A model generated the notes under the pieces. That model worked only from the letters and a program-made list of their open reading frames with translations, made no database searches and was not told where the DNA came from. From DTU018 sp029550685 (GTDB lineage: Bacteria > Bacillota > Syntrophomonadia > Syntrophomonadales > Syntrophomonadaceae), in contig DAONVO010000037.1 of NCBI GenBank assembly GCA_035412805.1, forward strand, positions 1 through 20,198: 20,198 bases of DNA, given 5' to 3'. Of this stretch, positions 6,077 through 14,400 are shown piece after piece. Position numbers and translations under genes: made by a program. Within the stretch, counting starts at the first letter, position 1. The number at the start of each line of letters is the position of its first letter.

Positions 6077-7438
6077 GTGTCGTGTACTGCTGTAATTTTA
6101 GCGGCAGGAAAAGGTGTACGAATGAGGTCCAAGCTGCCCAAAGTGGTGCATAAAGCCGCCGGTAAGCCGCTGGTAGCCCATGTAGTGGATGCCGTGCGAG
6201 CCGCAGGAATTGAAGATATAATCATTGTGGTAGGCCATGGACGCGAACATGTGGAAAATTTTTTTGCCGGACAGCCGGTGAAATTCGTGATCCAGGAACA
6301 GCAGCTAGGAACCGGCCATGCACTGCGCCAAGCCGAAGGTACGGTTGACCCGGACAGCACGGTCCTGGTATTAGCCGGAGATACTCCCTTGCTGAGGGCC
6401 TCCACCTTAAAAGCACTGCTGGAACATCACCAAAAGTGTCAGGCCCAAGCAACCGTACTTACTACTTTCTTAGATCAGCCCGCCGGATACGGGCGGGTTC
6501 TGCGGGATGAAAAGGGCTCCTTTTTGCGCATAGTAGAAGAAAAGGATGCCACCCCGGAGGAAAAGCAAGTAACGGAAATCAATTCGGGTATTTATTGTTT
6601 TCAAGCTAGTGCGGTCTTTAGAGTATTGCAGCAGCTGCAGCCCCTCAATGCACAGGGAGAATACTATTTAACCGATACCCTGGAAATACTAAAAGGCGAA
6701 GGATGCCGTGTAGAGGTGATGTCGGCAGCTGAGCCGGAAGAAATCCATGGAGTAAATGACCGCGTACAGCTAGCCCAGGTCGAAAAAATCTTGCACCGCC
6801 GTAAAAACCTTCAGCTGATGAGGGATGGCGTAACCCTGGTTGAGCCTGATACGATTATTGTTGATAGCGATGTAACCATTGGCTGTGATACTGTTGTGTT
6901 GCCTTTTACTATAATTCAGGGAAAGACCAGTATTGGGGAAGATTGTGAGATCGGTCCCTGGACCAATATCAACGACAGCCGCATAGGCCATAGAGTTATT
7001 ATAGAAAGTTCCCGGGTAAAGGAAGCTGATATTGGCGATGACTGTGTTATCGGTCCTTACGCATATCTGCGCCCGGGAACAATTTTGCAGGAACATGTAA
7101 AAGTAGGCGACTTTGTGGAGATTAAACAATCCACAGTGGCACCAGGGAGCAAAATACCGCACCTTAGTTATGTTGGAGATGCTACGGTGGGCCGGGAAGT
7201 AAACATAGGAGCTGGAACCATTACTTGTAACTATGATGGTCAGCACAAGCACCCGACCATAATCGAAGACCATGCTTTTATTGGCAGCAACACTAATCTG
7301 GTTGCCCCGGTTAGGATTGGAGAAGCATCTGTAACCGGCGCTGGATCAACTATTACCCGTGATGTACCACCTCATTCTCTGGCAGTGGAAAGGGCTGATC
7401 AACGGGTGATTCCCTGGAAAAAGAAACGCGATCATTAG
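6077..7438 (+). CDS. glmU: Bifunctional GlcNAc-1-P uridyltransferase / GlcN-1-P acetyltransferase
   Basis: GlmU makes UDP-GlcNAc for peptidoglycan: the C-terminal domain acetylates glucosamine-1-phosphate and the N-terminal domain transfers UMP. I prefer the GTG at 6077, with AGGTGGAG just upstream, giving 453 residues that begin five residues before VILAAGKG. The ATG at 6056 has only AGG adjacent to it. The pyrophosphorylase signature LAAGKGVRMRSKLPK (8-22) and LAGDTPLL near residue 103 are present. From about residue 250 the sequence shows the hexapeptide pattern of a left-handed beta-helix, with the acetyltransferase segments VEIKQS, HLSYVGDA and NIGAGTITCNYDG. prs follows after 11 bp. Confidence 0.96.
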   Translation: MSCTAVILAAGKGVRMRSKLPKVVHKAAGKPLVAHVVDAVRAAGIEDIIIVVGHGREHVENFFAGQPVKFVIQEQQLGTGHALRQAEGTVDPDSTVLVLAGDTPLLRASTLKALLEHHQKCQAQATVLTTFLDQPAGYGRVLRDEKGSFLRIVEEKDATPEEKQVTEINSGIYCFQASAVFRVLQQLQPLNAQGEYYLTDTLEILKGEGCRVEVMSAAEPEEIHGVNDRVQLAQVEKILHRRKNLQLMRDGVTLVEPDTIIVDSDVTIGCDTVVLPFTIIQGKTSIGEDCEIGPWTNINDSRIGHRVIIESSRVKEADIGDDCVIGPYAYLRPGTILQEHVKVGDFVEIKQSTVAPGSKIPHLSYVGDATVGREVNIGAGTITCNYDGQHKHPTIIEDHAFIGSNTNLVAPVRIGEASVTGAGSTITRDVPPHSLAVERADQRVIPWKKKRDH

Positions 7439-7449
7439 GAGGTTTGGGC

Positions 7450-8403
7450 ATGAAAGCGTCCCGATGGAGGATGAAACTGTTTACCGGCAATGCCAACCCT
7501 GCATTGGCCGAGGAAATTGCAAGCTACCTGGGAATTCCAGTGGGGGATGCTCAGGTAACCCGTTTTTCTGATGGAGAGATCAACTGTGGCATTCACGAAA
7601 GTGTTCGCGGGGTAGATGTATTTGTGGTACAGCCCACCTGTCCACCGGTCAACGAAAATCTGATGGAATTATTGGTAATGATTGATGCCTTCCGCCGGGC
7701 TTCAGCCTCGCGCATCAATGCTGTGATCCCTTATTACGGGTATGGCCGGCAGGATCGTAAAAGCCGGGCTCGCGACCCGATAACAGCCAAGTTGGTAGCC
7801 AACTTAATAGTAGAAGCGGGTGCGCAGCGGGTGGTTGCCGTAGACCTTCATGCCAACCAAATCCAGGGCTTTTTTGATATTCCGGTGGATCATCTGCCGG
7901 GAGTACCGACTATCGCTGAATACTTTCGCACCAAAGGACTGACTGACAATGCGGTAGTCTTATCACCGGATGTAGGCGGAGTAACCCGAGCGCGGGATAT
8001 AGCCGCCAAACTGGGCGCTCCCATAGCCATAGTCGATAAAAGACGTCCGGCCCCTAATGTGTCGGAAGTAATGAATGTTATAGGCGATGTTCAGGGTAAA
8101 TCAGTCATTATCATCGATGACATTATCGATACCGCCGGTACGCTATGTACCGCTGCCGAGGTAATGATGGAAAAAGGCGCCAAAGAAGTGTATGGGTGCT
8201 GTACCCACCCGGTTTTCTCCGGACCAGCCCTTGAACGATTGGCCAAAGCTCCCTTCCGGGAGATAGTAATAACCAATACTATTCCCACTGAGGAGGACAA
8301 GCGCCTTCCCAATATGACCGTATTGTCAATAGCCCCCTTGGTAGGCGAGGCAATTTTAAGAATTCACGAAGATCTGTCGGTGAGCAAATTATTTGAAGCC
8401 TAG
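7450..8403 (+). CDS. prs: Ribose-phosphate pyrophosphokinase
   Basis: Prs makes PRPP from ribose-5-phosphate and ATP for nucleotide, histidine and tryptophan synthesis. I chose ATG 7450, 7 bp after AGGAGG, which itself overlaps the glmU stop codon; the 317-residue product equals the usual length. A later ATG at 7471 has its GGAGG directly adjoining and is less likely. Visible motifs are TRFSDGE (37-43), the DLHANQIQGFFDIPVDHL metal/ATP segment (132-149), the flexible loop KRRPAPN (197-203), and the PRPP loop IIDDIIDTAGTL (221-232). It is co-transcribed with glmU, as in Bacillus. Confidence 0.97.
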   Translation: MKASRWRMKLFTGNANPALAEEIASYLGIPVGDAQVTRFSDGEINCGIHESVRGVDVFVVQPTCPPVNENLMELLVMIDAFRRASASRINAVIPYYGYGRQDRKSRARDPITAKLVANLIVEAGAQRVVAVDLHANQIQGFFDIPVDHLPGVPTIAEYFRTKGLTDNAVVLSPDVGGVTRARDIAAKLGAPIAIVDKRRPAPNVSEVMNVIGDVQGKSVIIIDDIIDTAGTLCTAAEVMMEKGAKEVYGCCTHPVFSGPALERLAKAPFREIVITNTIPTEEDKRLPNMTVLSIAPLVGEAILRIHEDLSVSKLFEA

Positions 8404-8411
8404 CCGTATTT

Positions 8412-8440
8412 TGGACAGGTTGATCCCTGGTTGCTATAAT
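8412..8440 (+). promoter_or_regulatory. Strong sigma-A-type promoter for ctc
   Basis: TGGACA (8412-8417, 5 of 6) and TATAAT (8435-8440, 6 of 6) are separated by exactly 17 bp, and TGC before the -10 hexamer makes it an extended -10 promoter. Transcription would begin near 8447, about 47 nt before the ctc start. Confidence 0.8.
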
Positions 8441-8493
8441 TAAACGTAAGTGTGCCAGCTAAGTTTAGCTATATATATAAGGGAGTGATATCC

Positions 8494-9120
8494 ATGGCAT
8501 TAGCACAGACCCTCAAAGGAGTAAAACGGGAACTCCGAAGCAAAGGTTATCTGAACGAATTAAGACGCAGCCAGATGATACCTGGAATAGTATATGGAAA
8601 GGACAAACAGGCTCTCTCCATTGCGGTGGATGAGAAGACAGTCAACCGGATATTTAGCCATTCTGGTTATGGGGGATTATTCAGCCTGGAATTAGAAGGC
8701 GAAACCCAGCCGGTTATGGCTCTGGTAAGAGAGGTCCAGAGACATCCGGTGAGCAGGGGAATAATCCATTTAGATTTTCTGGCGGTTAGCATGACGGAGA
8801 AAATCACCAGCCTGGTCCCCATACAAATAGTAGGTGAAGAAGAAGTAGTTAAACAGGGAGGAATTCTCCAAACAGGAGCCAAGGAAGTGGAGGTATCCTG
8901 CCTGCCAGCCGATCTTCCTGAATTCATACGCTGTGACGTATCTAAACTGCAGGTCGGTGATAAGATTACCATAGCTGATTTAGAGGTCTTGCCCACCGTT
9001 GAAAAGGTCAGTGATCCTGAGACGGTGGTAGCGTTGGTATTAGGATCTCACCGTGCTTCCGCTGATGAACCGTCCGAGGTTAGTGAGGAAAGTCAGGGTG
9101 AAGCTGAGGCCAGTGAATAG
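8494..9120 (+). CDS. ctc: 50S ribosomal protein L25/general stress protein Ctc
   Basis: This is a 208-residue, two-domain L25 protein that binds 5S rRNA in the large subunit. The ATG at 8494 follows AAGGGAGTG; the frame is open 14 codons earlier without a good site. The N-terminal L25 domain (about 4-95) includes KGYLNELRRSQMIPGIVYGK. The TL5/Ctc C-terminal domain (about 100-190) includes IPIQIVGEEEVV-like sequence and EVEVSCLPADLPEFI. The last 20 residues are a low-complexity acidic tail rich in Glu and Ser. In Bacillus ctc is a sigma-B stress gene; here only a sigma-A-like promoter is visible. A terminator follows the gene, so pth is probably transcribed separately or by read-through. Confidence 0.95.
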   Translation: MALAQTLKGVKRELRSKGYLNELRRSQMIPGIVYGKDKQALSIAVDEKTVNRIFSHSGYGGLFSLELEGETQPVMALVREVQRHPVSRGIIHLDFLAVSMTEKITSLVPIQIVGEEEVVKQGGILQTGAKEVEVSCLPADLPEFIRCDVSKLQVGDKITIADLEVLPTVEKVSDPETVVALVLGSHRASADEPSEVSEESQGEAEASE

Positions 9121-9155
9121 TTGACCACTTTAAGGCAGAGTATTTAACAGTTAAT

Positions 9156-9178
9156 GCCCCGGTAATCCGGGGCTTTTT
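9156..9178 (+). terminator. Intrinsic terminator after ctc
   Basis: A GC-rich 7-bp stem, GCCCCGG (9156-9162) with CCGGGGC (9167-9173), closes a TAAT loop and is followed by five T. It lies 35 bp past the ctc stop and 30 bp before the pth start. Confidence 0.92.
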
Positions 9179-9207
9179 AATACACCACAGGTGAGGAGCA
9201 GCTGACA

Positions 9208-9759
9208 ATGAAAGTGATAGTGGGACTGGGAAATCCGGGGCCGCGTTACAAGGACACCCGGCATAACGTGGGATTTCAGACCTTGGAGGAACTAGCCCGC
9301 CGCCATCCAGTGCAGAGGGAAGAGAGCCGATTTGATGCCATTATTGCCCATCTGCAGATTAACCAGGAAAAAGTGTTCCTGCTCAAACCTCTGACTTACA
9401 TGAATCTTAGCGGTCGGGCGGTAAGGGCTTTTATATCCTATTACAAAATCAATTTGCAGGACCTCATTGTAATATACGATGATATGGATTTGCCAGTGGG
9501 TAGCCTGCGTATCCGCTCAGCAGGAGGAACCGGAGGACACCGGGGCATGAACTCGCTGGTAGAAAACCTGGGCTCCCAGGATTTTGCTCGTATCCGCATC
9601 GGTATTGGCCGGCCGCCCGGTGAGGCGGCAGACTGGGTTTTGGGTCGTTTTGCCCCTGCAGAAAAACCCATCATTCAAAACGCAGTAGCCCGGGCCGCCG
9701 ATGCAGCGGAATGCTGGTTGACCCATGGCATAGATAAGGCTATGAACGAGTACAATTGA
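9208..9759 (+). CDS. pth: Peptidyl-tRNA hydrolase
   Basis: Pth cleaves the ester bond of peptidyl-tRNAs released from stalled ribosomes and recycles tRNA. The product is 183 residues, close to the usual 185-195. By alignment with the E. coli enzyme, Asn9 (GLGNPG), catalytic His19 (TRHNVGF), Asn66 (TYMNLSG) and Asp91 (YDDMD) are in place. The segment that is GGHNG in E. coli (Asn114) reads GGHRG here, with Arg112. The ATG at 9208 follows GGTGAGGAG. The gene lies directly after a terminator, and its own promoter is not evident. In B. subtilis the ortholog is spoVC, followed by fin and mfd as seems to be the case here. Confidence 0.95.
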   Translation: MKVIVGLGNPGPRYKDTRHNVGFQTLEELARRHPVQREESRFDAIIAHLQINQEKVFLLKPLTYMNLSGRAVRAFISYYKINLQDLIVIYDDMDLPVGSLRIRSAGGTGGHRGMNSLVENLGSQDFARIRIGIGRPPGEAADWVLGRFAPAEKPIIQNAVARAADAAECWLTHGIDKAMNEYN

Positions 9760-9764
9760 ATTAA

Positions 9765-9806
9765 ACGTAACGTTACGTATAGTTGCCAGTTTCCCTGGAA
9801 AACTAT
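9765..9806 (+). repeat. Perfect 14-bp palindrome followed by a hairpin
   Basis: ACGTAACGTTACGT (9765-9778) is a perfect palindrome starting 5 bp after the pth stop codon. A hairpin follows directly: ATAGTT and CCAG (9779-9789) pair with CTGG and AACTAT (9795-9806). No T tract follows, so this is not an ordinary terminator. It could be an operator for a dimeric regulator or an RNA-processing site between pth and the small gene. Confidence 0.5.
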
Positions 9807-9835
9807 GAGCAAAAGGGAAAGGGGGCTGGCCAGTT

Positions 9836-10000
9836 GTGAAAATATATCATGTATGTGAAATATGCCAGCAGGTGTTTGACACCTCGGAGGTAGAAGGCTA
9901 CGAGGGCAGTGCAGAAATGAGGGGCATGTGTGAGGAATGCTCGCTGGAAATGGGCTTCGCTGAAACGCCTTTACGCTCTCATCAGTTTTTCTATAATTAA
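9836..10000 (+). CDS. Small Cys4 zinc-ribbon protein, Fin-like by position
   Basis: A 54-residue reading frame starts at GTG 9836, about 10 bp after AAAGGGGG, and ends in TAA. Two CxxC pairs, CEIC (7-10) and CEEC (32-35), are 21 residues apart, a typical zinc-ribbon layout. The segment between is acidic, and the C-terminus is short and aromatic (HQFFYN). In B. subtilis the gene between pth and mfd is fin (yabK), whose product is an anti-sigma-F factor that binds zinc through two CxxC motifs and helps switch from sigma-F to sigma-G. Position and motif agree, but this protein is shorter than Bacillus Fin (about 76 residues) and lacks the LGF...EER stretch I associate with the family. The Fin role is therefore inference. 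Confidence 0.75.
   Translation: MKIYHVCEICQQVFDTSEVEGYEGSAEMRGMCEECSLEMGFAETPLRSHQFFYN
9970..9997 (+). promoter_or_regulatory. Possible promoter for mfd inside the small gene
   Basis: TTTACG (9970-9975) and TATAAT (9992-9997) are 16 bp apart at the very end of the small Cys4 gene, 80 bp before the mfd start. The -10 is perfect and the -35 matches 4 of 6. Confidence 0.4.
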
Positions 10001-10076
10001 TTTATATACATAATTACATAGATCCAGAAAAGTGGAGGTTTTACCAGCGTCCACCTTTCGTCATGGGGAGGTTGCT

Positions 10077-13000
10077 TTGAACGATACCTGGATTAATCAA
10101 CTGGTAGAAACCATTGACCGAAAAGAAAACATCCTGCTAACTGGCTTGGCTGGATCAGCCCGCACCTATTTGCTTTATATACTGGCGCGCCAGCTCAACC
10201 GAAAAGTGCTGTGCCTGGTTCCCAGTGAGGAAAAGGCTTATGATTTGGCCAAAGAACTGCGCGCATTTCTGCCCTCCGAACGCATCCTGCTATTTTTAGG
10301 CCGAGAGCTGGTTTTTTTAAAAGAAAATTATACCCGGGTGGAAGAAGCCCGCATTCTGACCTTGCGGGATTGCCTGGGGCGGCCCCGTCATCAAAGCGTG
10401 ATAATTGCTACTCCAGCAGCGTTTATGTTTCCCTTGAAATCTCCGCAACAGCTGCAGGAAGAAACCATTCTATTACAAATCGGGCAGGAGAAGCCTTTGC
10501 GTATCTTGCTGGAACAGTTAGTCCAGAGCGGTTACCAGCGTGCCGACACTATTACCCGGCCAGGAGAATTTGCGGTGCGAGGAGGACTGCTGGATGTTTT
10601 TCCCGTTGGGGATCAAAACCCCTGCCGCATTGACCTGTTTGGGGATACTATCGAATCCCTGCGCCGCTTTCAGGTGGAAACCCAGCGCTCCATCGGCTCC
10701 GAGGAACACATATCCATCACGCCTGCAGATGAATTATATGGAAGCGACCTAAAGGCTACCCTGATTGATTATCTCCCGGCAGACAGCTGGATTTTTTTTG
10801 ATGAACCCCGGGATTTTGCCAAGCAGTATGAACGGGTTTGCAAACGCTATCAGGCCGCTATCCGCGAAGCCCGCCGGGAGGAAAAGACGGTTTATGAGTT
10901 GGAAACTCTGACCAGAGAGCAATTAATAGATGCGCTGCAATCTCGTACACTGCTGTACCATTCGTATTTTCCCGGCAACATACCCCAAGCCCGGGTAAGT
11001 TTAATGGAGCATGTGGCTCAGCAGGAAATGGAGCCTTTTTTCAGCCAGCTGTCTACTTTATACAACCGCATACAGGAGTGGATTAAAAAAGATTACACCG
11101 TTTACATTATGGCCCGGGGCCGGGCTGCTAGGGAACAGCTCCATAAAGAATTGGTGGAGCGGCATATCAGCGGAGTAACATTCCTGGATGGCGAACTGGC
11201 CAAAGGTTTTGTCAGTTCCACTTTGCAGATGGCTTTGGTTAGTGAGCAGGATATCTGGGGTAAGAAATCCACTCACCGCACTACCCGGCGCAAACGAGCG
11301 CAAGAGGAACGCCTCCTGGTAGAGGATTTGAAACTAGGGGACTATGTGGTTCATGAAAACTATGGAGTGGGCATCTTTCGAGGAGTCACCCGGGTGGAAA
11401 CAGATGAAGTCACCCGTGAATATATACTGCTGCAGTATGCCGGCACCGACAAATTATACCTGCCTCTTGATAAACTGGATGCCCTTTATCGCTACAGTCT
11501 CACGGAGGACCGGGAACCTCGCCTAAGTAAGCTGGGAGGCAGTGAATGGGAAAGGACCAAACGCAAGGTATCCCAGTCTATTCAAGATATGGCCGAAGAA
11601 CTGCTCAAACTATACGCCGCCCGCCAGTCCCGGGAAGGGCATGCTTTCGGACCGGATACGCCCTGGCAAGCCCAGTTTGAAGAATCTTTTCCCTACCAGG
11701 AAACTCCGGATCAATTGAAGGCTATTCGCGACGTTAAACGGGATATGGAATCCCGCCGCCCCATGGACCGGTTAATTTGCGGTGACGTGGGCTACGGCAA
11801 AACCGAAGTGGCTATGCGGGCAGCCTTTAAGGCGGTTATGGACGGCAAACAAGTAGCTATGTTGGTTCCTACCACAGTTTTAGCCGAACAGCATTACCTG
11901 TCTTTTCAGGATCGATTCAAGGAGTTTCCTGCCACCATCGAAGTATTAAGCCGGTTTCGCACTCCCGCGCAACAGAAAAGGATTCTGGAAGATTTGCGCA
12001 AAGGGGTGGTGGATATCATCATTGGTACTCACCGTATATTGTCCAAAGATGTAAGCTTCAAAGATCTGGGATTATTGATAATTGATGAGGAGCACCGCTT
12101 TGGGGTGGCACAAAAAGAAAAAATTAAAGCCCTCAAAGAACTGGTGGATGTTTTAAGCCTTTCCGCTACTCCCATTCCCCGCAGCCTGCATATGTCTTTA
12201 ACCGGCTTACGGGATATGAGTGTTATTGAAACCCCGCCTCCGGAGAGGTATCCAATCACCACCTATGTCATGGAATACAACGAGGAAATAATTCGTGATG
12301 CCATCTTGAATGAAGTGGAAAGAGGCGGACAGGTCTTTTTTGTCCACAACCGTATAGAAGATATGGAGAGAGTAAAAGGGGAATTGGAAAAGCTGGTTCC
12401 CGGAGTGAAGATTGCCATAGGACATGGCCGCATGAAAGAAGACGAACTTTCCCGTGTAATGATGAACTTCCTGCGGGGCGAATTTGACGTTTTTCTATGT
12501 ACTACCATCATCGAGTCGGGACTTGATATGCCCAATGTCAATACTATGATTATTGACGAAGCTGATAAACTGGGCCTGGCCCAGTTGTACCAGCTGCGCG
12601 GCCGGGTGGGGCGCTCTTATAGGCTGGCCTATGCCTATCTTACGTACCGTAGGGATCGAGTCTTGTCCGAGACGGCGCAAAAACGGCTCAATGCGATCCG
12701 GGAATTTAGTGATTTGGGCTCGGGAATGAAAATTGCCTTGCGGGATCTGGAAATCCGCGGAGCCGGTAATATTCTGGGACCGGAGCAACATGGCTTCATT
12801 TCGGCCGTGGGCTTTGATCTGTACTTGCGGATGCTGGAGGAAGAAACTGCCCGTCTAAAAGGTCAAGCACCTGAACCCCAGTTTAGTCCCCAATTTGATA
12901 TGGATGTGGACTTATATATACCTGATGAATATATTCCCGATTCCGGCACCAAAATGCGTATCTATCGTCGCCTGCTTTTAGCTGCCGATATGCAGGAGGT

Positions 13001-13286
13001 GGAAGAGATACGCCAGGAATTGGTGGACCGCTTCGGACCAGTGCCGGTACCGGTGCAAAATTTCTTGGAAGTAGCCAGCCTGCGTATTATGGCCAAGACT
13101 AAAGATATTAAAATGCTGCGCCGCAAAGGCCGGGAGGTAGAAATCCAGGTAGCTGGAAAGCTGCCGGCTGATTTGCACCAGCGCATGCGGGGCATGAAAT
13201 TTCGCCGCATAAATGACTATACGGTGCGCCTTAATATAGAGCGGGGGTCATTAATGGAACTACATGGTCTGCTCAGCAGTATTTGA
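10077..13286 (+). CDS. mfd: Transcription-repair coupling factor
   Basis: Mfd is a DNA translocase that pushes stalled RNA polymerase off damaged DNA and recruits UvrA. I choose TTG 10077, 5 bp after GGGGAGG; GTG 10032 in the same frame lacks a ribosome binding site. The product is 1069 residues, shorter than the roughly 1150-1180 of E. coli and B. subtilis. In order: a UvrB-like N-terminal module with degenerate P-loop GLAGSART; the RNA-polymerase-interacting domain (about 414-477), DYVVHENYGVGIFRG to LPLDKLDALYRY; and the RecG-like motor with GDVGYGKT (569-576), DEEH (670-673), SATPIPR and the TRG-type region ESGLDMPNVNT to QLRGRVGR. The C-terminal autoinhibitory domain follows. Its 3' end overlaps gerAB on the other strand by 27 bp. 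Confidence 0.96.
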   Translation: MNDTWINQLVETIDRKENILLTGLAGSARTYLLYILARQLNRKVLCLVPSEEKAYDLAKELRAFLPSERILLFLGRELVFLKENYTRVEEARILTLRDCLGRPRHQSVIIATPAAFMFPLKSPQQLQEETILLQIGQEKPLRILLEQLVQSGYQRADTITRPGEFAVRGGLLDVFPVGDQNPCRIDLFGDTIESLRRFQVETQRSIGSEEHISITPADELYGSDLKATLIDYLPADSWIFFDEPRDFAKQYERVCKRYQAAIREARREEKTVYELETLTREQLIDALQSRTLLYHSYFPGNIPQARVSLMEHVAQQEMEPFFSQLSTLYNRIQEWIKKDYTVYIMARGRAAREQLHKELVERHISGVTFLDGELAKGFVSSTLQMALVSEQDIWGKKSTHRTTRRKRAQEERLLVEDLKLGDYVVHENYGVGIFRGVTRVETDEVTREYILLQYAGTDKLYLPLDKLDALYRYSLTEDREPRLSKLGGSEWERTKRKVSQSIQDMAEELLKLYAARQSREGHAFGPDTPWQAQFEESFPYQETPDQLKAIRDVKRDMESRRPMDRLICGDVGYGKTEVAMRAAFKAVMDGKQVAMLVPTTVLAEQHYLSFQDRFKEFPATIEVLSRFRTPAQQKRILEDLRKGVVDIIIGTHRILSKDVSFKDLGLLIIDEEHRFGVAQKEKIKALKELVDVLSLSATPIPRSLHMSLTGLRDMSVIETPPPERYPITTYVMEYNEEIIRDAILNEVERGGQVFFVHNRIEDMERVKGELEKLVPGVKIAIGHGRMKEDELSRVMMNFLRGEFDVFLCTTIIESGLDMPNVNTMIIDEADKLGLAQLYQLRGRVGRSYRLAYAYLTYRRDRVLSETAQKRLNAIREFSDLGSGMKIALRDLEIRGAGNILGPEQHGFISAVGFDLYLRMLEEETARLKGQAPEPQFSPQFDMDVDLYIPDEYIPDSGTKMRIYRRLLLAADMQEVEEIRQELVDRFGPVPVPVQNFLEVASLRIMAKTKDIKMLRRKGREVEIQVAGKLPADLHQRMRGMKFRRINDYTVRLNIERGSLMELHGLLSSI

Positions 13287-14378
13287 AGAAGGGGAGGGTT
13301 CCAATTTGCTTTTTACTTTCTTATAGCTGATGGAAGCGGCGGCAAATATAATAATCGGGTAGAGCAGATTAAGGGGCAGGTCATGAGGAATGGAAGCGGG
13401 GGTAAGAACCTGCAGGAAATACATATCGGAGGAAATTATATATATGGACATAACTACTACCAGCAAACCAGCCGGTAAAATGATGCTGCGGTAGTTTTTT
13501 AAGCCAAACAGCTCTTTCAAGCCTATGGTGAAACCCAAATAGTAGATTAAAACCTGCATATAAACGGTAGTAAACCATAGGGCGAAAAAGAACAGCTCTA
13601 TGCGCTGAAAGGTCTGCACCTCGGCCAGACGGAAGACCTGATAAAGGGGAAAAGCGTTGATCAGGGTCATTTCTGGTCCCAGGACGGCCAGAACCAACAA
13701 AGTGCGCAGGGTCAGTATCCCCGCAGCTATTATGAACCAGGTTACAGCCTTAAAGTAGCCCTTCTCCAGGTCAGTAACCATAGGAAGCAGGAGTACCAAT
13801 ACAGCTATCTGGGCATAAGGCCAGTTTGCCCCGTAGATAACAGCACCCACCATGGTCCGCCAATCGCTGAATACCGGCCGCAGATTAGAAAACTCCACCA
13901 GGTTGACAGGAACCAGAAAACCCAAGGTAAGAAGCAGAATGATAAAAGCTATGGTGACTTCGGCCAGACGGGCTACATTAGTCACCCCTTTATACAAACA
14001 GTAAGCGGCAGTCAACATGACAATGGTGCGCAGGGAAAAAAGCGGAGCGTATGGAAACAGCAGGCGCAGCAGGAGAATCAGGTCGCCCAGAGAAAGGATG
14101 GTAATGGCAAATACCACATACAGGAAAACTCCGTTTAGCAGTTTACCGGGGATAACGCCCAGACTCAGTTCGGCTATCTTAAAGATGCTGATCCCCGGAA
14201 ACATAAGTTGTAAACGCAGCATAAAGGCCAAAATAAAAAATCCGATTGATGCAGCCAAAATAGAAGAAATCCAGGCATTACGTCCCGCATCGGCCTCCGG
14301 AACATAAATCACAGAGCTGCCCAATAACAGAAAAAATAATAAGAAGGCCAGTTGTTGCGAAGATATACGGTTTTGCAT
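13260..14378 (-). CDS. gerAB: Spore germination permease, GerAB family (inner copy)
   Basis: This is a 372-residue protein with about ten hydrophobic helices, of the amino acid/polyamine permease-like GerAB family. In GerA receptors the B subunit sits in the spore inner membrane and recognises germinants. The ATG at 14378 follows GGAGGGATGTTTC; it gives the family opening MQNRISSQQLAFLLFF. The frame extends 17 codons upstream without support. Internal motifs include NAWISSILAASIG and YGANWPYAQIAVLVLLLP. It is the last gene of the cluster, 22 bp after the preceding small gene, and its stop codon lies inside the mfd coding region. It is a distant paralog of the B subunit at 18815-19933. Confidence 0.92.
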   Translation of the reverse strand: MQNRISSQQLAFLLFFLLLGSSVIYVPEADAGRNAWISSILAASIGFFILAFMLRLQLMFPGISIFKIAELSLGVIPGKLLNGVFLYVVFAITILSLGDLILLLRLLFPYAPLFSLRTIVMLTAAYCLYKGVTNVARLAEVTIAFIILLLTLGFLVPVNLVEFSNLRPVFSDWRTMVGAVIYGANWPYAQIAVLVLLLPMVTDLEKGYFKAVTWFIIAAGILTLRTLLVLAVLGPEMTLINAFPLYQVFRLAEVQTFQRIELFFFALWFTTVYMQVLIYYLGFTIGLKELFGLKNYRSIILPAGLLVVVMSIYIISSDMYFLQVLTPASIPHDLPLNLLYPIIIFAAASISYKKVKSKLEPSPSSNTAEQTM

Positions 14379-14400
14379 GAAACATCCCTCCTTCACCAGG

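Noticed and set aside
6770..7273. 167-codon minus-strand frame inside glmU
   Set aside because: It is fully antisense to the strongly conserved GlmU acetyltransferase domain and its translation is of shadow type.
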